Shown: positions 44,768 to 53,210 of the stretch, piece by piece
How positions within the stretch are numbered: the first letter of the stretch is position 1
Layout: each line of letters starts with the position of its first letter
Source of the DNA: Pseudarthrobacter phenanthrenivorans
Lineage (GTDB): Bacteria; Actinomycetota; Actinomycetes; Actinomycetales; Micrococcaceae
Direction of reading: 5' to 3'
Assembly (NCBI RefSeq): GCF_000813845.1
Contig: NZ_JWTB01000027.1
Span: 1 to 64,000 of the forward strand
Length of the DNA stretch: 64,000 nt
Translations under genes and position numbers: made by a program
Notes under the pieces: generated by a model
Told to the model about the DNA's origin: nothing
Database searches by the model: none
The model's input: only the letters and a program-made list of their open reading frames with translations

Positions 44768-46270
44768 TCAGGCTTCGGGGTCCTCCGTGAGCGCCTTGGG
44801 CTTACGGAGTTTGAGCAGCGGGCTGCAGATAATGAGCAGGCCAATACCGATCAGTACGGCGGAGATGGGACGGCTGGCGAAGACGGTGAAGTCGCCCTGG
44901 GATATCTCCAGCGATTCACGCAGGGAGCGTTCCATCAGCGGCCCCAGCACCAGGGTGAGGACCATCGGGGCCAGCGGAATGTCAAGGTTCCGCAATGCCA
45001 GGCCCAGGAGGCCGAACCCGATCATGACGTAGACATCGAAGACGCTGAAGTTGATGGTGTAGGCGCCGATGACCATGAACACGAGGATCACTGCCGTCAG
45101 GACCGGGGTGGGCACGCGGAGGATGGAGGTCCACAGCCCCACCAGCGGGACGTTCAACAGCAGCAGGAGGACGTTTCCAATGAAGAGGCTGGCGATGATG
45201 GCCCACGCGATCTCCGAGTGTTCCGTGAACAGGCTGGGTCCCGGGGTGAGGCCCTGCTGCAGGAACGCCCCCATCAGCACCGCGATGGTGGGCGACGCTG
45301 GGATGCCGAGGGTGAACAGCGGGATGAGGGCCGCGTTGGCGTGGGCATTGTTGGCGGTCTCGGGCCCGGCAACGCCTTCGACGGCACCCTTGCCGAGTTC
45401 GTGGCGGAAGCGGCTGAACCGCTTTTCCGTGGCGTACGAAAGCAGCGCTGACACGGACCCGGTCATGCCGGGAATCAGGCCCAGACCGAAGCCGACGCCG
45501 GTCCCGCGGGCCATGGCAGGTGCACTGCGGCGCCATTCCGTCCTGGATGGAAACAACTGCCGGAAACCGGGGGCATGCACCACCGGGGTGGGCGCGTCCC
45601 GGCGGAACGAGAGGATTTCCGAAAGCCCGAAGACGCCGACAATGACAGCCACGAAGCTGACACCGTCCATCAGGTTGTCGATGCCAAAGGTAAAGCGCGG
45701 AGCGCCGGCCACGGGATCGATGCCCACCATGGAGATGAGCAGGCCCAGGGCGCCGGAGATGAGGGCCTTGACCATGGACTTTCCGGCCAATGCCACCAGC
45801 AGCGAGATGCCCACCACCATGAGCGCGAAGAATTCGGGCGGCCCCACCAGCAGGCCGAGCTCGCCGAGCGGCTTGGCGGCGGCGACAAGGCCGACGGTGG
45901 CGATGGTGCCGCCGACGAAGGACCCGACGGCGGCCAGCGTCAAGGCCGCTCCGGCCCTCCCCATCCTGGTCATCGCGTAACCGTCGATGGTGGTGATGGC
46001 CGAGGACGCTTCGCCGGGAGTGTTCAGCAGGACGCTGGTGATGGTGCCGCCGTACTGGGTGCCGTAGAAGATGGCGCACAACATGATGATGGACCCTGCG
46101 GGGTCCAGGTTGAGCGTCAGGGGGATCAGCAGTGCCACGCCCGCGACGGGTCCGACGCCGGGCAGGACGCCGATGATGGTGCCGAGCAGGCAGCCCAGGA
46201 AGGCAAACAGCAGGTTTTGCCAGGTCATGGCGGTGGCAAAGCCGCCAAGCAGTTCGTTCAGGGTTTCCAT
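44768..46270 (-). CDS. tctA: TctA-like large membrane subunit
   Basis: 500 residues, 11-12 membrane segments. Diagnostic TctA segments: FLGCLLGTIIGVLPGVGPVAGVALLIPLT near 24-52, YGTQYGGTITSVLLNTPGEASSAITTIDGY near 69-98, and PETANNAHANAALIPLFTLGIPAS around 310-335. ATG 46270 lies 2 bases after the TctB stop; an earlier in-frame ATG would overlap tctB. Substrate-translocating subunit. Confidence 0.93.
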   Translation of the reverse strand: METLNELLGGFATAMTWQNLLFAFLGCLLGTIIGVLPGVGPVAGVALLIPLTLNLDPAGSIIMLCAIFYGTQYGGTITSVLLNTPGEASSAITTIDGYAMTRMGRAGAALTLAAVGSFVGGTIATVGLVAAAKPLGELGLLVGPPEFFALMVVGISLLVALAGKSMVKALISGALGLLISMVGIDPVAGAPRFTFGIDNLMDGVSFVAVIVGVFGLSEILSFRRDAPTPVVHAPGFRQLFPSRTEWRRSAPAMARGTGVGFGLGLIPGMTGSVSALLSYATEKRFSRFRHELGKGAVEGVAGPETANNAHANAALIPLFTLGIPASPTIAVLMGAFLQQGLTPGPSLFTEHSEIAWAIIASLFIGNVLLLLLNVPLVGLWTSILRVPTPVLTAVILVFMVIGAYTINFSVFDVYVMIGFGLLGLALRNLDIPLAPMVLTLVLGPLMERSLRESLEISQGDFTVFASRPISAVLIGIGLLIICSPLLKLRKPKALTEDPEA

Positions 46271-46272
46271 GC

Positions 46273-46776
46273 CTAGAGTCCGATCAGGTTCAGCGGAGTA
46301 AATGCCGACACGGGAAGGGCCACATTCAGGCCGTAGTTGAAGGCGTAAAAGGCGCCGACGCTTCCCGCCAAGGCGATGATCAGTGAGGGCACCCATGCCC
46401 GGCGTCCCCGGATTTTCAGGTGGTAGAGCAGGAACGCGAACATGCCCAGCTGGAAGCCCACCAGGTCCATGACGGATGCCAGGATGACCAGGCTCGCCAC
46501 GACGGAAATGACTACCCCCGCGTCCACACCGTCACCCCTGGCGCTCGGCCGGCGGAGTTCCTGGAGGAGCCAGACTGCCGACATCGCCACCAGGAGCGCC
46601 CCCATCGCAAAGGGGAACAGTCCGGCGCCCGGGCCGAGGGACGTCCAGAGCCCCAGACCGACCGAACTGACCAGGACATAGCTGCCGACGGCGGCAAAGG
46701 CGCCGATTCCCGCCAGCACACCCGGGGCGACCCGAAGCGTGCTCCCTGCTTTCGTCGTGACTGACTCCGTTGTCAT
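46273..46776 (-). CDS. tctB: TctB-like small membrane subunit
   Basis: 167 residues with four hydrophobic helices (VLAGIGAFAAVGSYVLVSS; GAGLFPFAMGALLVAMSAVWLL; VISVVASLVILASVMDLVGF; SLIIALAGSVGAFYAFNYGL). GPGAGLFPF is the TctB hallmark. ATG 46776 has AAAAGGA; an in-frame GTG at 46791 lacks one. First gene of the operon, just behind the promoter and IclR palindrome. Confidence 0.88.
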   Translation of the reverse strand: MTTESVTTKAGSTLRVAPGVLAGIGAFAAVGSYVLVSSVGLGLWTSLGPGAGLFPFAMGALLVAMSAVWLLQELRRPSARGDGVDAGVVISVVASLVILASVMDLVGFQLGMFAFLLYHLKIRGRRAWVPSLIIALAGSVGAFYAFNYGLNVALPVSAFTPLNLIGL

Positions 46777-46804
46777 GAGTTTCCTTTTCACAGCGCGTCA
46801 TTGC

Positions 46805-46848
46805 GTTTCATAGAATGAAACTATATTGCGTACTGAGAAATAGTGACA
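46805..46848 (-). promoter_or_regulatory. Promoter of the tct operon overlapped by an IclR-type palindrome
   Basis: On the minus strand, -35 TGTCAC (46843-46848), a 17-base spacer and -10 TATAGT (46820-46825). The perfect 7-3-7 palindrome GTTTCAT-3-ATGAAAC (46805-46821) begins inside the -10 box and covers the start-site region. A regulator bound there should block the promoter. The divergent IclR gene at 46897 is the natural candidate. Confidence 0.7.
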
Positions 46849-46896
46849 GGAGACACAGGTACTGTCAAGCGCAAGGAACTTACATAGGATGGAAGA

Positions 46897-47697
46897 ATGG
46901 CGACGACGACTTCCAGTACGGCCGGCACGGCAGAAGAGGGCCCCAAGTCCTCGAACATGCGCTCCCTCTCGCGGGCCATGGAGGTCTTCGCCGAACTGCA
47001 GCGGGCCGAACGGCCGCAGCGGCTGAGCGATCTGGCGCGGAACTGCGGCATGAGCCTGCCCACCACGCTGAGGATCCTCCGGGTGCTGCAGGATTTCGGG
47101 ATGGTGAGCCAGACGGACAAGTCCTACCGGATCGGCCCGGCCGTCCTGCCCGCCGCACGGAGCTTCCTGGAGAACGATCCCCTGGTGGTCGCGGCCCGCC
47201 CCGTCCTGCAGCAGGTGGCATCGCAGACCGGACTGACGGCGTCGCTGTATTCACGGCTCGGCTTCGAGCGCATCCTGGTGGCCCGCGTCGACGGCGAGGC
47301 ACCCCTCCGCTACGACCTCCCGCTGGGCAAGCGGCTGCCCCTGACGCTCGGTGCCGCAGGAAAGATCCTGCTCGCATCGGCGTCCGATGACGAACTTCAG
47401 CAGGCGGTGGCGGCGGCCGTGGCAGCCGGCCAGGAAGACGCGGACCTGACGGCAAAGGAACTGCGAGCGCGGCTCCCGGAGCCGGGAACCGACTACGCAT
47501 TCTCCGCCGATGAGCGCGCTACCGGCGTCCTGTCAGTGGCCATGGCGGTCCCCAACCGGACGGGCCGGCCCACGGAATCCATTTCGCTCACCAGCCCGGT
47601 GGAAGCGGCCAGCGAGGCCACCCTGAAAGCCGGGGTCCCGGAGTTGCGCCGCGCGGCCAGCCGGCTCTCCGAGCTGCTCGAGGGCTCCGTCTACTGA
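46897..47697 (+). CDS. IclR-family transcriptional regulator
   Basis: 266 residues. The winged HTH is at ~25-85 (MRSLSRAMEVFAELQRAERPQRLSDLARNCGMSLPTTLRIL in two halves), then an IclR effector domain. ATG 46897 is preceded by GGAAGA. Divergent from tctBA; probably governs that operon through the palindrome at 46805-46821, with a pathway acid as effector. Confidence 0.9.
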   Translation: MATTTSSTAGTAEEGPKSSNMRSLSRAMEVFAELQRAERPQRLSDLARNCGMSLPTTLRILRVLQDFGMVSQTDKSYRIGPAVLPAARSFLENDPLVVAARPVLQQVASQTGLTASLYSRLGFERILVARVDGEAPLRYDLPLGKRLPLTLGAAGKILLASASDDELQQAVAAAVAAGQEDADLTAKELRARLPEPGTDYAFSADERATGVLSVAMAVPNRTGRPTESISLTSPVEAASEATLKAGVPELRRAASRLSELLEGSVY

Positions 47698-47720
47698 CAC
47701 CGCCAGCCCCCAAAAGACGC

Positions 47721-47827
47721 ACGACGGCGTCACGCACGGCAGGCTTTCGGCCCACCCTAGGCGGGGAAGCCCCGGAAACCCGGCCTCCCGCCGTCGTGCC
47801 CTGCCTGAAACCTGCCCTGCGTGACGC
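47721..47827. repeat. Dispersed intergenic repeat, copy B
   Basis: Partner of 39483-39590: 76 nearly identical bases (47721-47796), then a diverged middle and the same GCGTGACGC end (47819-47827). Inner arms CGACGGCG (47722-47729) and CGCCGTCG (47789-47796); outer 5' arm GCGTCACGC (47727-47735). Also between convergent genes (iclR stop 47697, MFS stop 47839). Confidence 0.8.
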
Positions 47828-47838
47828 GGCCGCGGCAG

Positions 47839-49014
47839 CTAATCCAGCTGCACGCCGCGGAGCAGCACCATGGTCCCGCCCACCACCACGGCGGAGGCGA
47901 GGAAGACGCCCGCGGAGCCAAGCCCTGCGGCAACCACGCCGATGGCACTGGGCAGCACCACCTGGCCCACCCGGTTGCCGGCGAGGCGCAGGGCCAGTGC
48001 CCGGCCGCGTTGCCCGGCGGGTGCCTGCGCCGAAAGCCAGGACATGGTCAGCGGCTGGCCGATGCCAAGGCCCAGCCCCAGCACGGCCATCACCATAAAG
48101 AGCAGCCACGCCGGCATGGGGACCGCCGCGGCGGCCAGCGCAACGGTGGACAGTGCCAGGCTCACCACGAGAAGCCGCATCCGGCCGATCCTCCGGGAAA
48201 CCCTGCCCAGCAGGAGCCGGGAGACCATGGAAAATACGGCGCGGACGGTCAGCATGGCGCCCACCGTTGCGGCCGTGAGCCCCCGGTCGGCGCCAAGCGC
48301 GGGCAGGTAGACCATGGTCAGGTCCACCACGGCCAGCACGGTTGCGCTCGTGGCAAGGGCGCGGGCCACGCCGGGTGTCTTCAGGAGCGCCATGGCACCG
48401 CCCGCACTGCCGCCGGCGGCGACCGCCTTCCGCTTCCCGCCGCTGACCTGGGCCGAGACCGCGAAGGTGGACGCGAACAGCACCAGGCCCATGCACACGG
48501 CCAGCAGGAAGATGGCCTGGGTGTCGGGCCGGACGGTGGCGCCGCCCACCAGGGAAATCGCCAGCGGCCCCAGCGCCTGCCCCAGGGAGGCGGCGAAGGT
48601 CAGGTAGCCGAAGGCCGAATCCATCCGGGACGGGGCGGCGTTATTGGCCACGACGGCCTGCTGCCCCACGACGCAGGCGAGCTGGCCGGCGCCCAGCAGC
48701 GCGGTGCCCACCACCAGCGCGGCAATGGACGATCCCCACAGGAGCAGGAAGACCGAGCAGGCAAGCACGACGGCGGACCCGGTCCCCATCAGCCGCCGCT
48801 CACCCAGACGGTCCACCAGGCCGCCCGTGGGAACCGCGAGCAGCAGCGGAAAGACCGCGTAGCTGGCGGCCAGCAGGCCCAGCGCGAAGTCGGGGACGTC
48901 AAGCTCCAGGGCGCGGTAGGTGGCCGCAGGCCGGACCAGGAAGGTGACCGCCTGGATCAGCGCCGAATGGAGCAGGAGTGCGGTGGCGGAGCGGCGCCCG
49001 AGTTCGCCGATCAT
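47839..49014 (-). CDS. MFS transporter
   Basis: 391 residues, about 12 membrane segments. Motif A GGLVDRLGERRLMG lies near 64-77, with a second copy-like LLLGRVSRRIGRMRLL after TM8. ATG overlaps the GntR gene's TGA (ATGA), so the two are co-translated, implying that GntR controls this exporter or importer. Substrate not evident. Confidence 0.87.
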   Translation of the reverse strand: MIGELGRRSATALLLHSALIQAVTFLVRPAATYRALELDVPDFALGLLAASYAVFPLLLAVPTGGLVDRLGERRLMGTGSAVVLACSVFLLLWGSSIAALVVGTALLGAGQLACVVGQQAVVANNAAPSRMDSAFGYLTFAASLGQALGPLAISLVGGATVRPDTQAIFLLAVCMGLVLFASTFAVSAQVSGGKRKAVAAGGSAGGAMALLKTPGVARALATSATVLAVVDLTMVYLPALGADRGLTAATVGAMLTVRAVFSMVSRLLLGRVSRRIGRMRLLVVSLALSTVALAAAAVPMPAWLLFMVMAVLGLGLGIGQPLTMSWLSAQAPAGQRGRALALRLAGNRVGQVVLPSAIGVVAAGLGSAGVFLASAVVVGGTMVLLRGVQLD

Positions 49015-49721
49015 GCGCCGGCGGCGGCGTCGCCGGCCGGGGGATCGCCAGCCGGGGGATTGCCGGCCTGCGCGTTGCCGGACATCGCCCGGAGTGCTGC
49101 GTCCCGGGCGGCCATGACGTGCTCGAAGGCGATACCCGCTGCCTCGTCGGGGGAACCGGCGGCGATGGCCTCCACCAGGGCGCGGTGCTGGACCAGGGCC
49201 TGGTCGCGCCGCTCCTGGGTGCTGTTGGTGAAGTGCCGGTACCGCTCCATATGGCCCGTGATCTGGCCGTGGAAGCGGCGCGCCCAGGCGTTGCCCGCCA
49301 TCTGGGCGATCTTGGCGTGCAGCGACATCCCCTGCTGCATCGCATCATCAGCAAACCCCACCATGGCGGCGTTGCGGGCGAGGATGCCGCGCAGCACCTC
49401 GATGTCCGCCGCCGTCGCCTTGGGGCAGGCGTTGCGTGCCATCAGGGACTCCATGGCCGCGCGGACTTCGAAGAGGTCGGACATGGCCGCCTCGTCCAGC
49501 GCGGGCACCAGCACGGCCCCCGTGGGCTGCTGTTCCAGCAGGCTTTCCGAAATCAACCGCCGCACCGCCTCGCGCAGGGGTGTGCGGCTGACATGGAGCG
49601 CCGCAGCCATGGCAGGCTCGTAGATCCGCTCCCCCGGCTTCAGCTCCAGGGCAAGGATGCGCCGCTTCAGCTCGGCGTAGACAACATGTGCTCCGGTGTT
49701 CCGGGCTGGCGTTTCGGGCAA
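49011..49721 (-). CDS. GntR-family regulator (FCD/FadR subfamily)
   Basis: 236 residues from TTG 49721, chosen because GGTGGAGGTG lies 6 bases upstream and no ATG or GTG fits. Winged HTH ~14-75 (VYAELKRRILALELKPGERIYEPAMAAALHVSRTPLREAVRRL in parts), then the helical FCD domain with FEVRAAMES, HAKIAQMAGN and HRALVEAI, the metal-site His segments. The C-terminus ends in a PPAGD repeat. The dyad TGTATA-4-TATACA just upstream is a likely autoregulatory site. Confidence 0.87.
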   Translation of the reverse strand: MPETPARNTGAHVVYAELKRRILALELKPGERIYEPAMAAALHVSRTPLREAVRRLISESLLEQQPTGAVLVPALDEAAMSDLFEVRAAMESLMARNACPKATAADIEVLRGILARNAAMVGFADDAMQQGMSLHAKIAQMAGNAWARRFHGQITGHMERYRHFTNSTQERRDQALVQHRALVEAIAAGSPDEAAGIAFEHVMAARDAALRAMSGNAQAGNPPAGDPPAGDAAAGA

Positions 49722-49747
49722 GATGCACCTCCACCAGGAATCATACT

Positions 49748-49763
49748 TGTATACATCTATACA
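49748..49763. promoter_or_regulatory. GntR-type operator TGTATA-4-TATACA
   Basis: Perfect 6-4-6 dyad 27 bases before the TTG start of the gntR gene. It is AT-rich against the GC background, as expected for a promoter/operator. Confidence 0.6.
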
Positions 49764-49807
49764 GGGCGCTTCCAGGCAGGTACCGGCGGGTGCCCGCGCA
49801 CAAAATT

Positions 49808-49873
49808 GCCCGGCAGGGACTTCCCTGCCGGGCATCCGGCGAACGGACGACGGCGGGACGTCCCGCCGTCGTC
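49808..49873. terminator. Two adjacent strong palindromes after the MHS transporter gene
   Basis: 12-bp arms GCCCGGCAGGGA / complement with a 2-base loop (49808-49833). Then a 28-base palindrome with no spacer (49846-49873, half-site GACGACGGCGGGAC). They follow the transporter stop at 49898 on the minus strand and precede the gntR promoter. Likely transcription terminators; the second shares the GACGACGGCG core with the dispersed repeat. Confidence 0.6.
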
Positions 49874-49897
49874 GGCCCTGGGTTTGGTGCCGCCCGC

Positions 49898-51259
49898 CTA
49901 GGGGCGCCCCGCCTTCTGCGCCTCGAGGTCCTGCAGCGAGGTCCCCTTGGTGTCCGGGGAAAGCATGGTGGCCACGGCGGAGACGAGGCAGATGCCGAGG
50001 GTGGTCAGGCCGATGGTCAGCGGGACGTTGGCGGAACCCGGGGGTGCGATCGCGGTGAAAATGCTCGGGAAGAAGGAGGCGATCATGAGCCCGATGTTCT
50101 GGGAAACGGCAAAGCCGGTCACGCGGATCCGCATGGGGAACTGCTCCTGGAAGAACGTGGCGAAGGTGGCGTTCCACATCTGGAAGAAGATGCCCTGCAC
50201 GACCACCACACAAACGAAGACCAGCGGCAGGCTTCCCTGCTCAATTGCCCAGAGGTAGCCACCCACCAGCGCGCCGCCGATCACGCCGCCGGCTGCCATG
50301 AGCGTCCGCCGGCCAATCCTGTCGGACAGCGCGCCGAACAGCGGGATGGTCACCACCGCGGCGATGTTGGCCACGAGCGTCACCCAGAGGAACTCGCTGC
50401 TGGAGAAGCCGTTGCCATAGCCCTTTTGGGTGGCGTAGGAAACACCGAAGATCAGGGTGGCCATGCCGATCACGTTGGTAAAGGTCATCGCGACGCAGCG
50501 GACCAGGACGCCGGGGCGGGTGCGCAGGAGCTCGACGAGCGGGAATCGCCTGGCCTCCGGCTGGCCGGACTGGGCAACGTAGGTGGGCGGTTCCTGGACC
50601 CGCCGGCGAATGAAGTAGCCCGCCAGGATCACGACGGCGCTGAGCAGGAAGGGGATGCGCCAGCCCCAGGAGCCGAACTGGTCCGCCGGCAGGACGGCGG
50701 CAAGCGGGAGCAGGACGGCGGTGGCCAGGATGGAGCCCACCTGGGTGCCCTGGAGGCTGAAGCTGGCAAAGAATCCGCGCCGGGCGTCCGGAGAGTGCTC
50801 AACGATCATGGCACTGGCCCCGCCCAGTTCGCCGGCCACGGCGAAGCCCTGGATGAGGCGAAGGACCACCAGGAGGGCCGGGGCCAGGAGGCCCACCTGC
50901 CCGTAGGTGGGCAGCAGGCCGACAGCGAAGGTGGCGAACCCCATGAGGAGCATGGCGAAGACGAGGACCTTCTTGCGGCCGTGCCGGTCACCGTAGGCGC
51001 CCAGGACCACCGCGCCTACCGGGCGCGAAACATACCCGACGGCGTATGTTGCGAGCGAAGCGATGATTCCAACGGTGGGGTTCTCCGAAGGAAAGAAGAT
51101 GGTGGGAAAGACCAGCGTGGCGGCCAGCGAGTACAGCGCAAAGTCGTAGTACTCCAGGGCGCTTCCGATCCAGCCGCTCATCGCGGCTTTCCTGGGGTCC
51201 CGCGAACCGGTTCCAGCACCCTGGCTGGTGAGGGGCACGCGGGTTGGGGTGGTGCTCAT
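49898..51259 (-). CDS. MHS-family MFS transporter (metabolite:H+ symporter)
   Basis: 453 residues from ATG 51259 (AAGGA 8 bases upstream; longer frame rejected). MHS landmarks: AMSGWIGSALEYYDFALYSLAATLVFPTIFFP near the start, SRPVGAVVLGAYGDRHGRKKVL (~84-105) and RLIQGFAVAGELGGA (~131-145). Relatives import shikimate, alpha-ketoglutarate, proline/betaine or aromatic acids. Same strand as the dehydrogenase upstream, but separated from it by 188 bases with a possible operator. Confidence 0.9.
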   Translation of the reverse strand: MSTTPTRVPLTSQGAGTGSRDPRKAAMSGWIGSALEYYDFALYSLAATLVFPTIFFPSENPTVGIIASLATYAVGYVSRPVGAVVLGAYGDRHGRKKVLVFAMLLMGFATFAVGLLPTYGQVGLLAPALLVVLRLIQGFAVAGELGGASAMIVEHSPDARRGFFASFSLQGTQVGSILATAVLLPLAAVLPADQFGSWGWRIPFLLSAVVILAGYFIRRRVQEPPTYVAQSGQPEARRFPLVELLRTRPGVLVRCVAMTFTNVIGMATLIFGVSYATQKGYGNGFSSSEFLWVTLVANIAAVVTIPLFGALSDRIGRRTLMAAGGVIGGALVGGYLWAIEQGSLPLVFVCVVVVQGIFFQMWNATFATFFQEQFPMRIRVTGFAVSQNIGLMIASFFPSIFTAIAPPGSANVPLTIGLTTLGICLVSAVATMLSPDTKGTSLQDLEAQKAGRP

Positions 51260-51362
51260 GTGCTTGTCCTTCGTCTTCATTGGCAAGGAAACCGGAACTG
51301 CTGGCTGAAGCAGGTGTTCAGGGGGTTGTCTGCGCCGGTCGCTTGGACCGGAGGGCAGCTCT

Positions 51363-51374
51363 TGAATCGATTCA
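51363..51374. promoter_or_regulatory. Perfect 12-bp palindrome TGAATCGATTCA upstream of MHS transporter
   Basis: CG-centred palindrome of the LacI/GntR type, 104 bases before the transporter start, in the 188-base gap 51260-51447. No other strong signal seen in this gap. Confidence 0.5.
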
Positions 51375-51447
51375 CCAACTATAGGACGTGACGTACGCAA
51401 CGTCAACGGGCAAGCGCTATCCCGGCGGATTGGCGGGGTCCGGCGGC

Positions 51448-52323
51448 CTACCGGCCCGCGTAGTAGGCGGCAGCCATGTCCTGTTTGCCGCGTCCCTGGC
51501 CGGCCACCCGGTCCAGCCTGGCCGCGAACGCTTCAGCGCCGTCAAGCTTCAGGCCGTGTTCGGCGGCGGCATCGACAATGAGGTGGGCGTCCTTGCAGGC
51601 GGTGTCCACCGCAAAGGAAGCTGGTTCAAGTGTGTCGTTCAGGATGAGGTCCATCTTCATCCGGAGGTAGGGAAGGTCCAGGGGCCCCCCGTCCACCACG
51701 TCAAGGAACTGCCCGGGATCGACACCCAGCGCCTGGGCAAGGGCAACCGCTTCACCGGCGGCATTGGAGGCGGCGATGACCCAGCTGTTGACCACGAGCT
51801 TGAGGCGGGCCGCCGAACCGGCGGACGGGTCGTCGCCTGTCCAGATGGTGCGGGCCCCGATGGCGTCCAGGACCGGAGCAACGCGCTGGCGCACAGGCTC
51901 CGGGGCAGCGGCCAGAACCAGCAGCTGGCCCGCTTCGGCGGGCGCGCGGGTGCCTGAAACGGGGGCCTCAACCAGGTCAAGGCCAAGTTCCGCGGCAAGA
52001 GCTGCCACGGCTGGAACGTCCTGCACGCCCACCGTTGTGGACTGGATCCAGGCCGTTCCTGCCTTGACGCCGGGCCGGGCCTGCCGCATGACCTGGTCAA
52101 CAGCCGCGGCGTCATAGAGCATGGTCAGGACAACGTCGGCCGCCGCCACGGCCTCGGCAGGGTCTGCTGCGCGCGTGGCTCCTTCTTCGGCCAGCGGTTC
52201 CGTCTTTGCCGGGTCCCGGTTCCACACCCACACCCGGTGGCCGGCGCGGAGAATGTTCCGGGCCATGGCCGCCCCCATGATTCCGGTCCCCAGCACCGCC
52301 ACATTGAGTTTGCTGTCCGTCAC
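51448..52323 (-). CDS. NAD(P)-dependent beta-hydroxyacid dehydrogenase (HIBADH family)
   Basis: 291 residues. Cofactor loop VAVLGTGIMGAAMARNILRAGH (8-29), substrate loop EAPVSGTRAPAEAGQLLVL (~138-156) and catalytic K175 region RLKLVVNSW. Family members oxidise 3-hydroxyisobutyrate, tartronate semialdehyde or imines. GTG start 52323 has AGGAGG 5 bases upstream. Substrate unknown. Confidence 0.88.
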   Translation of the reverse strand: MTDSKLNVAVLGTGIMGAAMARNILRAGHRVWVWNRDPAKTEPLAEEGATRAADPAEAVAAADVVLTMLYDAAAVDQVMRQARPGVKAGTAWIQSTTVGVQDVPAVAALAAELGLDLVEAPVSGTRAPAEAGQLLVLAAAPEPVRQRVAPVLDAIGARTIWTGDDPSAGSAARLKLVVNSWVIAASNAAGEAVALAQALGVDPGQFLDVVDGGPLDLPYLRMKMDLILNDTLEPASFAVDTACKDAHLIVDAAAEHGLKLDGAEAFAARLDRVAGQGRGKQDMAAAYYAGR

Positions 52324-52446
52324 GTCATCCTCCTGGTCAATTGTTTGGTTTTGCCTACCAAAGCAACGTTTCCAGGATTGAGCTGGTTATTCATCAGGAC
52401 TGCCGGTTCCTGCCGAATGTCGGCGGCCCGTCCTAGACTCGGTTGC

Positions 52447-52704
52447 ATGAGCGAGAGCAACCAGGAAACCATCGGCAGCCCCGAACCCGAGCCCAATGCA
52501 GGCCTTAACAGGGATCCGGAAGACTGGGTGACAGGTGACGAACCCATGACGGCAGCGCAGCGCAGCTACCTCGATACGCTGGCGCGGGAGGCCGGGGAGG
52601 AACTTCCCGCAGACCTGAGCAAGGCGGAGGCGTCAAAACACATCGACAGGCTGCAGCAGCGCAGCAACCGCGTGTCCGGCGAAGGGGACAGTTCGGGCAG
52701 CTGA
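52447..52704 (+). CDS. DUF3072 family protein (85 aa)
   Basis: Small acidic, soluble protein. Its core TAAQRSYLDTLAREAGEELPADLSKAEASKHIDRLQQ (split, ~35-72) is the DUF3072 motif, widespread in actinobacteria and resembling a SAP-like or DUF3945-type helical pair. Function unknown. ATG 52447 stands at the domain start; the longer frame upstream is divergent promoter DNA. Confidence 0.8.
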   Translation: MSESNQETIGSPEPEPNAGLNRDPEDWVTGDEPMTAAQRSYLDTLAREAGEELPADLSKAEASKHIDRLQQRSNRVSGEGDSSGS

Positions 52705-52737
52705 GCCGGGACCGCCTTCCCCCGGCCGGGCTGGGGC

Positions 52738-52941
52738 CTACCAGGCCTGGCACTCCCGGGTGAGGCCGAAGGGAACTGCCTCGCTGAGGTCGACCGTGAA
52801 CTTGTCAACGCCGTGCCGGGTCACCAAAATCCCGTGGCGCCTGCCGGTGAGCGCGTGGGCCTTGGCGGCTGCAACAGCGGCGTCGAGCTCGCTGTCCATG
52901 CTCTGGCGGTCGGACACGGTGAGGGTGAGCGGGAAGTTCAT
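52738..52941 (-). CDS. Hypothetical small protein (67 aa)
   Basis: MNFPLTLTVSDRQSMDSELD at the start, then TGRRHGILVTRHGVDKFTVDL: reads as a compact alpha/beta protein with good codon bias. It is conserved-looking but of unknown function. Convergent with the DUF3072 gene. The following 52942-53210 stretch (269 bases) holds no recognised feature. Confidence 0.65.
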   Translation of the reverse strand: MNFPLTLTVSDRQSMDSELDAAVAAAKAHALTGRRHGILVTRHGVDKFTVDLSEAVPFGLTRECQAW

Positions 52942-53210
52942 GGTGTTGCCTTATGTCTTTAGGGGTGGATGGGCACAACGCCGCCCAGCGCTCCCCGCTG
53001 GCTGCATAGGCGGTGGGCGCCGAAGCGCCTCGAACCATGGTGCCTGAGCTTGCATGGGCCAGCAACTTTAGATAAACGCTGCAGGTCAGAGGCCCGCATG
53101 TCCTCCTTTGTCCTGACAATTATCGGTGGCAAGGTGCCGTGAATTAGAGTTGGACGGGAGTGGAAGCCGGTATTTTAGGCCTCCAGTGCCCCTGACGCCC
53201 GCTTCGCGGC

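Noticed and set aside
47821..49623. 600-residue plus-strand open frame
   Set aside because: Covers the MFS and GntR genes in antisense; no domains, His/Gln/Gly-rich.
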